A stretch of 64,000 nucleotides of DNA from Caenorhabditis elegans (taxonomy: Eukaryota; Nematoda; Chromadorea; Rhabditida; Rhabditidae). A program made the translations under genes and the position numbers. Shown one piece after another: positions 54,035-64,000 of the stretch; the stretch's first letter is position 1, and the number at the start of each line of letters is the position of its first letter. The notes beneath the pieces were generated by a model. That model saw only the letters and a program-made list of their open reading frames with translations. It was not told where the DNA came from and ran no database searches. The stretch spans positions 5,456,001-5,520,000 of the forward strand of contig NC_003283.11 in assembly GCF_000002985.6 (NCBI RefSeq). The letters are read 5' to 3'.

Positions 54035-56501
54035 TTAAATAGAAGTTATTGGTTGTGAAATGATTGGGATGTTTCTCTGATCATTGATCAATGTTTCATC
54101 CACTACTTCCAATTTTGTGGTCTGATTCCATCTTCCAAACCAGTCATTGACAGCTCGATCAGCTTCTCTGCGACCACTCAAATAACCTCCGATGGTTGTT
54201 TGGAATAGTCTGAAATTGATTGTTTAGACTTTTTTCTCTTATCTCTGAAATAGTATACCTGTGATGAGTTGCTTCACCGGCAAACAGAACCTTTGGTCTT
54301 CCTTCCAGTTTCACTGGAATCGCAAGTTGAGAGTGAGAAATATGGGAGAGCGCTTGCACTTGAGTCATGTAGGAATAGGATCCTAGAAGCAACTCGTTCT
54401 TGGTCAGCTGAGTTCTGATAATCTTGCTAGGCTCGGGAATACTTTTGTCGTTGTACATGTCTCGCATCAGTTTTGTAATTCTTTGCTTCAACTCTTCCTC
54501 CGACATGTTATCCACCAACTGATGACCTCTACCAGCATACCATGCACTCAGAACGTTCGGAGCCCAGTCGACAACTTGAAGGATCGTAGTCTCATCTTCA
54601 AATGCATCCAGTTTATCTCTAATCATTCCCTTAACAGGGAGAGGAGCGATGGAGTAGGTGTTGTTCGACCAAAATGGAGTTTCCCATTCGAAGAACACCT
54701 TGCAAGATCCTCCGAATCCGATTTTCTCGATGGCTTCAATTTTCTGTCGTGGCAAGGGTGGTGTGAACATTTTATGATGATATTTCTTGAGAACTCCTAA
54801 CGAAGAAGTCACAATAATATAGTCATATTCCGTTGGAACTGCACGATCGGAAACTGTCAATTTGATTTTTCCAGTGTTTGAATCCAGATTGATATTTTCA
54901 ACTCGACTATTGAAATTGAATGCCTTTCTTGGAATCGGTGCGGCAATATCGTCCAAAATCGCTTTGAATCCAATTTTGTTAGTGGCAAATGATTCACATT
55001 CCGGTCCATAGTCATTCCACTCTTTTAGAACGTGAACACTCAGCTGGAATAGACAATTTTCAAAAAATTTCAAAAATTCAAAAATTGTCCCAATCACCTG
55101 CCAGTATATTACGGAAACGTAGAAACGCGTCTTTTGAAATCAGGATGCAACCGCGCTCCACGACTAAATTAAAATGCTCCGCCCAAAAAGGTTGGGTCTC
55201 GTTAAGGATTGGCTCAATTCAAAAGCCTTCAATTGCTTTCGCCAATTTCTCCAAGCATTTTCCGGTTTTGATGTCTTAAATTATTTTGATGTCGAAATTT
55301 TTGTCGAAAAAATTAAAATTAAAAACCTTATTCACATTTAAACTTCAAATGCATTTCATTTTTAAAACATAATTTCGAGCCCAAAAAGTTATCAAAAACG
55401 ATGAAGAACCTAACCAAAAAAACGGAAATATACTTTAAAACTTTCTGACTATAAGTTCACGAGTTTGCTACCTAACGAGACCCAACGTTTGAAAGGCGGA
55501 ACGTTTTTTCTGCGTCCCCATAATTGATATTCAAGTAATCACTTACAGTACTCCAATCAGCCGCCCACTCGAATTCCCAATACGATCTGAATGATCTTGC
55601 CAGCGAATCAAAGACATTTGTCTGTTGATCCGTAAAATTCTGGCTCTTCAAGAAATGCATGTAATCCAAAGTGAAGATTTCTTTGAAAGTGTAGCGTCTT
55701 GCAGTCTTCTCATCATGTTTTGCGATGCTTCTGTATTTTGGATCAAGCTTCGAAGTAAAGTCCAAGAATGTCTTGATGTCTTTTCTGAATGATATTTGTT
55801 GAAATTATATTATAGTCTCTAGAATCGTTAATTTTTTATAGGTCACAGAAATTTGTGTGCATAAACGGGGTTATTTAGAAATAGTCTTTAATCTATAAGC
55901 GTTATCTCTGAATTTTATTTCCGACCGACTGTAATGATCAACTGATTCACTAAAATTAACATACAGGTGGCAGAGTCACGAGTACTACAAAACAAACAAA
56001 TGAATAATAACTCACTCCTGAACATTTTGATTTCCAAAAGCAAAGTGTGCATTGTCGACATGTGCAGTGTCAGATACCACATCGGCCAGAAGTCCAAGAC
56101 GGTTGGCAATTTTGTACAACGGGTTTTGTGCTCCATTTATAAATTGGGCTCCCATTTGTAGAAATCCATCCTCTGCAAATTTTCAATTTTGAGGATTAAG
56201 ATTACAGTATTGAGCACTTACTGTACGGTATGGCATGAATTCTGCCTCCGATCCGGTCGAGACCTTCGTAGATATCAAAATCGTCAATTCCAAGTTCAAT
56301 CAGTCGACGCGCGGTCGATAGTCCGGAAATACCGGCGCCGACGATTGCTATAGACGGTTTTATCGACGAGTCCCCCTTTTCTGATTCTTTCTGAAAAAAT
56401 GAATAATTGATTAGTCAGCTTCTATAAACTGTCTAGTTTACCTGAACCGTTATTCCACAACCAATGATTACAATCAGAACAATTCGTACGCTTACAGACA
56501 T
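54035..56501 (-). CDS. hpo-15: Flavin amine oxidase (polyamine oxidase-like), secretory
   Basis: Exons 56442-56501, 56222-56390, 56016-56172, 55547-55784, 54259-55043 and 54035-54209 encode 527 residues. A hydrophobic start ([20 protein letters not shown]) acts as a signal peptide or anchor. The FAD dinucleotide-binding motif is [20 protein letters not shown], followed by [14 protein letters not shown]. Later come [31 protein letters not shown], the substrate-site region [16 protein letters not shown], and the C-terminal FAD segment [10 protein letters not shown] plus [17 protein letters not shown]. This order is the SMOX/PAOX fold, which oxidises spermine or acetylated polyamines; here the substrate is inferred. 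The signal peptide would place it in the secretory pathway, unlike cytosolic SMOX. The symbol is from remembered C. elegans synteny. Intron 4 carries a palindromic repeat. Confidence 0.88.
55125..55525. repeat. GAGACCC/GGCGGAGC palindromic repeat, copy 3
   Basis: The left arm has CCGCGCTCCACGACTAAATT, GCTCCGCCC, GGTTGGGTCTCGTTAAGG. The right arm has CTAACGAGACCCAACG, GGCGGAACG, TTTCTGCGTCCCCATAATTG. It fills most of intron 4 of the amine oxidase gene. Confidence 0.82.
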
Positions 56502-58347
56502 TGTGAGCGTATGGTTGTAAGTATCCGAAAGCCAAATGAACTGCCAGTTTCTGCGAAGTCAATGGTGCTTTTCAATTGAGAGCACCAGTTTCACAAGCGT
56601 CTGAGACAATATTAATTTTATTTTTTTTTGCTGGAAGAAGAGGAAAATGGGGGTGGTTTATCAATATACAACAATGTGCCCGCCTTCTCATATGAGAACT
56701 GAATGACATCAATATGATAGTTGCAAACATCTTGTGAGAGTTATGAGTTCATTTGTTCAAAGACTAAGTGTGATTGAAGACTAACTGATAGCAAAATTGG
56801 ATGTGGGTGATAAGGGAAGGTACTGTAGAGCCTATATGGGTATTTTCTAGATCACCGAATTGGTGGCAATTGCCGGAAGTATAAATTGGAAAAATTGGTA
56901 GACTGTTCTTGCGAAATATTGATTTTTCAGGCACTAAACTTTTGAAATAGGGCCTTGCGGGACATGCTTATTTTAGTAGGATTATCCAAAAATTTCATTT
57001 TAAAAATTAATATTAATCAAAAAAATTAATAAAAATGTAGGAAAATACTCGTTTAATCTGAAAATCGTATTCATTGTTATTGATTAATTTGAAATTTCCT
57101 CAATTAATGTCTGGAAGTTGCAGTTCGCGTGAGTAAAGAAGAATTTCAGACATTATTTTAGGTAATTTTTTGAAATTTGATAATAATTTTTTAAAAATCT
57201 GATTAAAGATAACAGAATTTTCATGAAATATTTAAGCAGTTTTTTTTCAAATATTTGCCTAACAAATTACCCGGTCTTAACACGACAAATTTTTGTTAAA
57301 TGCCGAAAGGTGTGCGCCTTTGAAGATTACTGTAGTATCAACAGTACTTTTTTGGCTTCTTCGAAAATTTCATTGATTTTTTTATAGATCTCCGATAAAA
57401 ATACATCAATTAATCAACAGAAAAAAAAATTTTGTAAAAAACTTGAAAAAATTAAAGCTCAAAAATTATAGTACTATTCTAGCTTAGGTCTCGACACGAC
57501 AAATTTTTGTTAAATACCAAAATTTGTTTGTTTATCGTGACATGACAGTTTTCGAATGAATTTATTTGTATTGAACAACTAAAAAAATCGACAAAAAATC
57601 CTGCAACAAAGAGAGATGGAAATTACAGTACTCTTTAAATGGGCATTATTTTTTCGCATGTACCTACAATTTATCGTGGCGAGACCGGCAATCGTATTGA
57701 AGAAATTTTGTTTTAAAAATTTCCCAATAGAGTGATGATAAAATGTTGCTACTTACATCCAAAAAGAAAGAAGTTGTGCAATTGCAAGTGAGAGTGAAGA
57801 CGGAGCCAAGTTGATAGGGTTATCACAATTAACCGGCAAATGTGGGAGTGCTTGTCTTTGACAAACTGTATGTCCGAAGGTCACGAGAATCTTATTCAAT
57901 TATAGTGTGTCTAGGTTGGAAATATTGATAGTTTTTGGGGATTTATGTAAATTTAAAATTTGTGTTCAATTTTTCTCATTTGATTTTAAAACAGGAGTTC
58001 ACAATATCTCAATGAGAAATAAACTGACTAAAGGAAAATTACTGTTTTTAGAAAATAAATGTTTTTCTCTTTTTATTTTCAACTAAAAATATAGTAAAAG
58101 TAGTAAATTTGGTTTATAAAACTGCATTTCGTTAATTTCTGTGCCTGAAAAATTATTTTCGTGGCAAGACCCGCCAGTCAGCGTTAGGTATGCGCCTTTA
58201 AGTTATACTGTAGCGTTTATATTCAATTTTTCTCATTTTCAATCGATTCGCAACTTAATTCTTCGATAACGAAGCACCTTTCCTTCTTTGAAACTTAATT
58301 TTTTATATTATTAAAATTTTCAGCGAGTAATTGAATTATTTTTACAG
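56502..58347. other. Divergent spacer of hpo-15 and mms-19
   Basis: 1.85 kb between divergent start codons. No exon was found. It includes a palindromic repeat cluster (57265-57700), a half-copy near 58155-58220 (CGTGGCAAGACCCGCC, GCGCCTTTAAGTTATACTGT) and a TTTTTACAG acceptor just before the mms-19 ATG. Promoters of both genes must lie here; no specific site was recognised. Confidence 0.6.
57265..57700. repeat. GTCTCGACACGA/GTACTGTAG palindromic repeat cluster
   Basis: Two left-type arms in tandem (CCGGTCTTAACACGACAAAT at 57272; AGGTCTCGACACGACAAATT at 57485) and one right arm (TACAGTACTCTTTAAATGGG; TTATCGTGGCGAGACCGGC). It looks like one element inserted in, or next to, another. Confidence 0.75.
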
Positions 58348-61300
58348 ATGGGATCAGAAATTGACCAAAACGATACAGATTCATCGACGCAGGAATGGTA
58401 TCGCCTGCTCGTTGTTGAAAAATCAACTACTCTTTCTGATTTTATGACTTCTAAAAGGTTTTAGAGTTCAATTTTAAAATTATTTAACTGAAAAAATGGC
58501 TTTTCAGAACAAAAATGGTGTCGGATTTTCCAGAAGAAAGAGAAGAAGCGATTGAAGAAATAATTGAAGTTATCAGCACGTTTCCGATGGATTTTCTACA
58601 AAAAGATGAAGGTTTAATTATTTTTAATTTTATTTGACATAATACTTTAAATTTTCAGTATCGCTGCTTCTGAATTACTTTATAAATTCAATCGAATCGT
58701 CTGCGCTAACTGGCGGAGCCGTGATCCGCGGAGTTCATCACCTAATTTTGAAATCTAAAAATCTTCCGGATAATTTTGAAGTCTCACTTATTCGAGTTTT
58801 ATTTAAGTGGGTTTTTTTCTTCAGAAACTATTTTTCAAATGTAATAATAATTTTATTTTTATTTTGCAGAGAAGGAAATGTTCAAAGTTGGGCACAAAAG
58901 GAACGGCAGCTGCAGTATGAGATTCTCATTTGGTTCTTGAAATATCGATTATCATGTAATATTCAAATTTCTAACTATTTATATGTTTATATTCTGTTTC
59001 AGTCTTGAAAGGCCTCGGCCCAGATTTTTTGGCTACATTTATGAAAAGTGTATCCGGAGAGCGTGATCCGAGATGTCTCGTCCACATGTTCTCGGCATTC
59101 CTGGAAGTTTCGAACAATTTCACACTCGGACCATTCACAGAAGACATGTTTGAGACGATAGCCTGCTATTTTCCAGTCGAGTTTAAGCCGGTAAACTAGA
59201 AAACGATGGAACATCCTGAATGGGGGATTTACTTCCAAAATAGTCTTGCATTCTGGAAAAAAAAAACGAAAAAATCCAACTTTTAAAACGCGATTGTTCA
59301 ATTTTCGCAAAATTCCCTCCAAAATGATTTTTAAAAAATTGGATTTTGGAGGGGAATTAGCCAAAATTGATATATAAATCACGGTTTTTAATGTAGGGAT
59401 TTTTATTTTTTTTTCACTATTTTTTCTTATTTCTTTGACGGTTTTTCTGAATGTTTATTTACCTAATTTCAGACTAAATTTTTCAAAAAAATTTAAGCCT
59501 AATTTCACAATTTCAATATCCTATTTTTCCAGCAAAAAACGGATACAATTACACGAGAATATCTCGCTGCTTCGTGTGCTTCATGTCTCGTATCATCCCC
59601 ATCCTTCGCTCCATTCTGTTTTCTTTTCATCGACGAAAAGCTGAATGACGATGACTGTTCCGATGAAGAATACGAAGATGTTCTGAACCTTTTGGTATGA
59701 TCATAATTCCTTCCAGGAGCTCGCGGCAATTCTACAGACTTTATAATATGTTTTATTTCAGTTGAAACATTTGAGAAAGTTCTCAAAGAATAGAAAATTG
59801 CAGGAAAAATACTATTTTTGAGCACTTTTTTTAAAAATTATTTACTCCAACTGGAATAAAATTTATTTTCAGAAAAAGCAAATATTTTTATATACTCTAA
59901 ATATCACCAATTTTGATTTTAAAAAATTCATATTTTCAGATCCTAGCTTACAACCGCTTTCCAGCACAGAAGAAGAACCTATCACTTATTGAGCCACTAA
60001 TCGGAGGAATTCGAAAAATTGGACTAAACCCGAAGAATAAGGGAGAAATGCAGAAATATGTTTCGCAGGCATTTGAAGCGGTTATCAAACTGTGCACAAA
60101 ATCTTCTGAAACGAATTCGAAAGCGTTGGATGGAATTGTTAGTTCGATTGTTGAAGGTGAATTTTTTTGTCAATTGTACTGTTTTTTTTTTGAATTTCAG
60201 ATTCTGAGCCGTTCGTTTTACAAGCAGAAATGGGGCTCTGCAAGAAAGCACTAACACTCCTCCGAAGCGCATTCAAAAGTCTCCCAGACAAGAATTCACG
60301 TCAAATTTTCAATCAAGTTATTGCCTGGATTCTCAACCTGATTCAAGGTTGGCATTGAACTATAAACTTCCAAAAAAAATTATATTTTTTTGCAGGCGAC
60401 AGTGTAAATGCAGCTGGAAACCGAGCAGATATCGTACAAGAAGGTCTTGAATATCTAGTAGAATGGATACAACTCGCTTCAGAATACAAAGAACTCTCAA
60501 TTGAAACACTCGCGGTTTTTGAGCAAAGCATTTTCGAATCATGCTCTAGAGCTCGGGAATTTAAACCACGTGAAGCTATTACTGCAATCTATGAATGTGC
60601 ATCTGTATGTTTTTAACTTTTCAAAAAATGTTCATTAAAAGATTAAATGATAGAAAATCGGCAATAATGGCCAAGAACTTCTTTTAAAAAATTTATATAA
60701 TTTTCTAAATTAATTTTGCTCCAAACTTTGCTAAAAAAAAATCATACATTCTCGGAAACTTCAAAAAAAAGCCTGCAAATCGATTTTTTAAATTTTATTC
60801 ACAGTTTTTCAGCAAATTTTTTGAAAAATTGAAAAACGCTGTTTAAAATTATTGTTCTGAATCAAATAAAAACCATTGAATTTAGCCAGAAAACGCGCGA
60901 ATTTCGAAACTCAATACAGTTTTTGTTTGCAAAATAAAAAATTGTAAATAGATAATTGTTTTGCAGCACCGTTTTCCGAAAAAAAAATTGTTTTCAATAT
61001 TTTTTCAAAAAAGGCTTTAAAAATTAACAAACGGTGTTTCAAATTAAAAAAAGAAGACAAAATTAAAAATCAAAAAAATCATATTAATTTTCGAACAAAA
61101 ACGCCGAAATGCTGAAATTTTTTTCAGTATTCACTTTTGTTATGACAAATTTGAAAAAAAAATTTAAAAGTTTAATAATTTTTTTTCAGTTATATTCTAT
61201 CGTTTTGGTTCCTATTTTTTCTCTATTCCACCTTAAAAATTGAATATTCTTTCAGGTTTACTTTGAATCGGATTGCGCCTCCGATGAATTAATATCCCAA

Positions 61301-64000
61301 TGCCGAAGCTATATCGCACTTGCTCTTCGTACACCAATTGACACTGATTCAGATTTTCAAAGTCTTTTGAAACTTATCAGAATATACTCTTCAAAAAATT
61401 TCGATCAAGTTGAGATTATTCTCGCTGACAATGAAACTAATTCTTGGAGTGAGTTGGCTTTTTTATTTTATAAAAATTTGGCATTGAAAAATTTCCAGAC
61501 GCAATGAAAGTTCTACCAGTTCTATGTGCAATTAGCTGCTCACAAAGATGGAATTTATTGAAAAATAAGATTGTCGATGAACTTGGATCTACAATATCAT
61601 CGTCTACAGAAATCAGTTATCTAATTTGTTATGTGCAAATGATGGAAAAATGCAAAAAAGATCCTCAATTGTTCCACCAACAATTTGAAGTTTTTGAATC
61701 AGTCTTGTACAAAGTAAGCCAGATGCAAAATTTTGCAATTATTGCAGCAAAAGTACGGTACCCGGTCTGTCTTCGAAAAAAAATTATATTTTTCTTCAGG
61801 GAAAATCTAAAAAGTGAAAAACAAAAATTTTCGATTTTCCGGAAAATCAAAAAATGGAAAAAAAAAATTCAGAAAATTTACCATAAAACTCAATTTTTTG
61901 TCAAGTTTTGTATATGCTGATGAGAAGAAACATAGGAAAAAAACAAACAAAACATTTCAATTTTTGATTTTTAAAAAATTGATTTTTCTATTTTGCGGAA
62001 AATCGAAAAAAATCGTATATTTAATACAAACATAAAATTTTATTTTTCCCCCTTTTTTTCCAGAAGAAATCGAAAAATCTATTCAATGGCAGTTTGTATA
62101 AAAAGAAGAAAAATTACCAAATTTTTTTTGCAAAATTTTGCGCGATTTTTTTTCGAAAAATCAAATTTTTATTCGAAATCTCGGACAAACTAAAAAAAAA
62201 CAAAAATTTTAGATTAAAAAAAAAATCTAAAAACGACAAATTTTGATTAAATGCAAAAGGGTGAGGCGCAAACTCTTTTGCACTAAACACAAATTTATCG
62301 TGTCGAGACCCACGGCCACCGTATTCTGCATCAAACTGTAATAAGCATTATAATTCAGACCGATTGCAATGAACCTGTGAGCGTTTCATATCTGATGCAA
62401 TCAATTTCCCTGCTACTTTCTGAAGATGATCATCAGAAGTTTATGAATCAAACAACAACCAGATATCAAAGTCTTGAAGGATCATCACTTGACAATTTCA
62501 ATCAAAAGTATCGACTCGCATATCTCCAAAATAAGGCAATTTAACTGGCTCATGTGAAATAATAAAACAATAGATTCAATTTTCAGAATACAAATGATTT
62601 GAAAACTATTGCCAACTTGAAATTGCCAGAACGGACGATACGTCAGCTATTTTTCGCGATTTGCAACAGGGAGGCGGAAAACGAAAATAATAGTGAAATT
62701 CCTGAACAGTTGAGATTTTTTTTAATTTTTAAATTAAAAAAAATTAATTTTTAAAAGTATAAATTAAATACACTTTTCCAGACACCATATCGCGGAAATC
62801 AAGGCGAAATTATTACGAAATGCACCAAATTCTTTATCTGCATTCGAGCAATTTCTGACAAACATTTCTGGAAGCACTGAAAGCCCTTTTGAATATCTTT
62901 TGGATTTTGATAGTTTCGATTCGAATCCTGATAGATGCAGATATGAGACCGCAAGCCCTCTATGGAGACAACGAATTTTCTGTCAAATTGTTCCGATTTT
63001 CAAAAGAAAATTCGAGGAGCCTGGATCCCAGAAGCACGTTCTTGTCGAGATGCTACCACATCTTTTGACATTCGCAGTTCCATTGGATTTTCAGCAACTG
63101 AAGAAACAATTCGCTATGGTTTGTGTTCGAGAATGACATTATTACCCAAATGCGAAATTTTCCGACTTTTACGCCAAGAATACTGTAACTGGTCTCGACG
63201 CGACACATTTTTTGGTTAATACAAAGTGGCATGTGCCTTTGAAGAGTACTGTAGTTCCAAACTCTCGTTGATGCTTCTATGAAAAAACGAAGAAAACTCC
63301 GCAGTAACGAGAGTTTGAAATTACAGTACCCCTTGAAGGCGCACACATTTTTTTTCAATTTGTCGTGTCGAGACCGGGTACCGTAGTGGGCTGCAATTGC
63401 CGTTCGGCCAATTGTTTGTCGAAAAATTCGACAATTTGCCAATTTGCCGCAAATTTTTCATTTTCGGCAAATTGCCGGTTTGTCGATTTGCCGGAAATTT
63501 TCATAATTTTTTGTCGAGAAATTCGACACTTTGCCAGTTTGCCGGAAATTTTCATGATTTTTGTAGACAAATTCGTCAGTTTGCCGATTTGCCGCAAATT
63601 TTCGATTCCGGTAAATTGCCGGTTTGCCGAATTGCCGGAAAATTTTTTCAATTCTGAAACTCTGAAATTTCCAAAAAAAAATGTACAAAACCACAATTTG
63701 CCGATTTGCCGGAAATTTCAATTCCGGCAATTTTCCGATTTGCCGGAAAAAATCGTTTTCCACCCACCCCTAACCTATACATACTGCAATTCTCCTGTCC
63801 AACTAATTGAAAACTACAGTAACCCATCGAAACTTGTTTCAGTTGTTGCCAGTTCTAATTCAAACAATCGGCATGGAAGATGTCATCCCAAGCCACGTCA
63901 CACGGACTATTCCAATGTTTCTTACAATCTCTGAACCTCTTCAGCCAAAAGATCTCGGAACAGTCGTCAAATATCTGTGCTCCATTACAAGGGACAACGA
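58348..64000 (+). CDS. mms-19: MMS19 cytosolic iron-sulfur assembly targeting factor, 3' end outside window
   Basis: HEAT-repeat protein that docks the CIAO complex to DNA-repair and replication apoproteins (XPD, polymerases, FANCJ-type helicases). Exons include 58348-58457, 58508-58611, 58659-58806, 58870-58955, 59003-59190, 59533-59694, 59940-60156 and about 60201-60347, 60397-60604, 61257-61449, 61500-61713, 62360-62535, 62587-62709, 62783-63117 and 63843 onward. The most diagnostic segment is GPDFLATFMKSVSGERDPRC then LGPFTEDMFETIACYFPVEF, which matches the conserved MMS19 N-terminal block (GPDF...DGEKDPRNL...LGPFVEELFEVTSCYFPIDF). The rest is Leu-rich helical repeats. The intron at 62536-62586 has a GC donor (AAG|GCAATT). 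The C-terminal HEAT region runs off the right edge. Confidence 0.9.
62225..62335. repeat. Partial GTGTCGAGACC repeat in an mms-19 intron
   Basis: It has ACGACAAATTTTGATTAAAT, GGGTGAGGCGCAAACTC and TTTATCGTGTCGAGACCCAC. It lies in the large intron 61714-62359, just before the acceptor of the next exon. Confidence 0.7.
63175..63390. repeat. GTCTCGACGCGA/GTACTGTAG palindromic repeat, compact copy
   Basis: The left arm has ACTGGTCTCGACGCGACACA and GTGCCTTTGAAGAGTACTGT. The right arm has TTACAGTACCCCTTGAAGGC and TTGTCGTGTCGAGACCGGGT. About 210 bp with a short loop around AACTCTCGTTGATGC/GCAGTAACGAGAGTT. Confidence 0.85.
63390..63770. repeat. TTGCCGG-type repeat in an mms-19 intron
   Basis: GGCAAATTGCCGGTTTG, GATTTGCCGGAAATTTTCAT and similar words repeat five or more times, ending CGATTTGCCGGAAAAAATCG. 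It is the longest copy of this family in the window and directly abuts the palindromic repeat on its left. Confidence 0.82.

Noticed and set aside
59760-59820. Extra mms-19 exon LKHLRKFSKNRKLQEKYYF
   Set aside because: It follows a TTTCAG acceptor but ends in a stop; skipping to 59940 keeps the MMS19 frame open, so it is at most a minor alternative end.
63365-63934. 189-residue plus-strand frame over the TTGCCGG repeat
   Set aside because: It is the repeat itself read as Cys/Arg-rich peptide, then runs into the mms-19 exon in the wrong frame.
1-64000. CRISPR arrays, rRNA, tRNA, bacterial operons
   Set aside because: None seen by eye; tandem repeats present are short, degenerate minisatellites or transposon arms in a eukaryotic context. 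A tRNAscan-SE run would settle the tRNA question.

Overview
The window reads as animal nuclear DNA from a Caenorhabditis nematode. Evidence: AT-rich DNA, many short introns (about 43-60 bp) ending in TTTTCAG/TTTCCAG, four serpentine receptors of the nematode-only Srg family, a nematode ground-like (Grl) protein, a nematode-type nuclear receptor, and palindromic interspersed repeats of the kind common in C. elegans. The conserved genes at the right (a type I DnaJ, a nuclear receptor, a flavin amine oxidase and MMS19) match by protein type and order what I remember of C. elegans chromosome V (cosmids T05C3 and C24G6). I therefore think this is C. elegans or a very close relative. That attribution is from memory and was not checked. 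Exon models were joined by hand from splice signals and reading-frame continuity. Most models close exactly in frame; ends may be off by a base or two.

Left part (1-28966). No convincing gene lies in 1-4.1 kb. A small three-exon membrane protein (4177-5411, +) is followed by two tandem Srg receptors (5528-6994 and 7791-9435, -). Then come a conserved unknown protein with cysteine-protease-like motifs (9982-12552, -), a proline-rich and acidic unknown protein (12837-14943, -) and a damaged DEAD-box helicase (15779-17140, +). A block of mobile DNA (about 17.9-24.7 kb) holds a gutted BEL/Pao retrotransposon (gag and the integrase C-terminal tail survive, no reverse transcriptase seen), a coiled-coil ORF with its own TATA-like box, a nested palindromic DNA element and a truncated mariner-like copy. 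Two more Srg receptors follow (24750-26415 and 27086-28966, -). All four Srg genes share the same five-exon plan with four identical exon lengths, so they are one expanded cluster split by other genes and transposons.

Right part (29697-64000). A secreted ground-like protein gene (29697-32866, -) and a PLD3/4-like type II membrane protein (34462-37590, +) diverge from a 1.6-kb spacer. Then comes a 25-exon gene for a 1782-residue NACHT/WD-repeat STAND protein of the NWD1 type (37747-47010, +), which ends in the CaaX box CSIM. Converging on it is dnj-19 (47238-48845, -), also ending in a CaaX-like box. dnj-19 diverges from a nuclear receptor (49453-53835, +; probably nhr-47). A secreted or lumenal flavin amine oxidase (54035-56501, -; probably hpo-15) diverges from mms-19 (58348 to beyond the right edge, +), the MMS19 cytosolic iron-sulfur targeting factor. 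Introns in this half carry many palindromic repeats.

I saw no rRNA or tRNA gene and no CRISPR array; the genes look individually transcribed.
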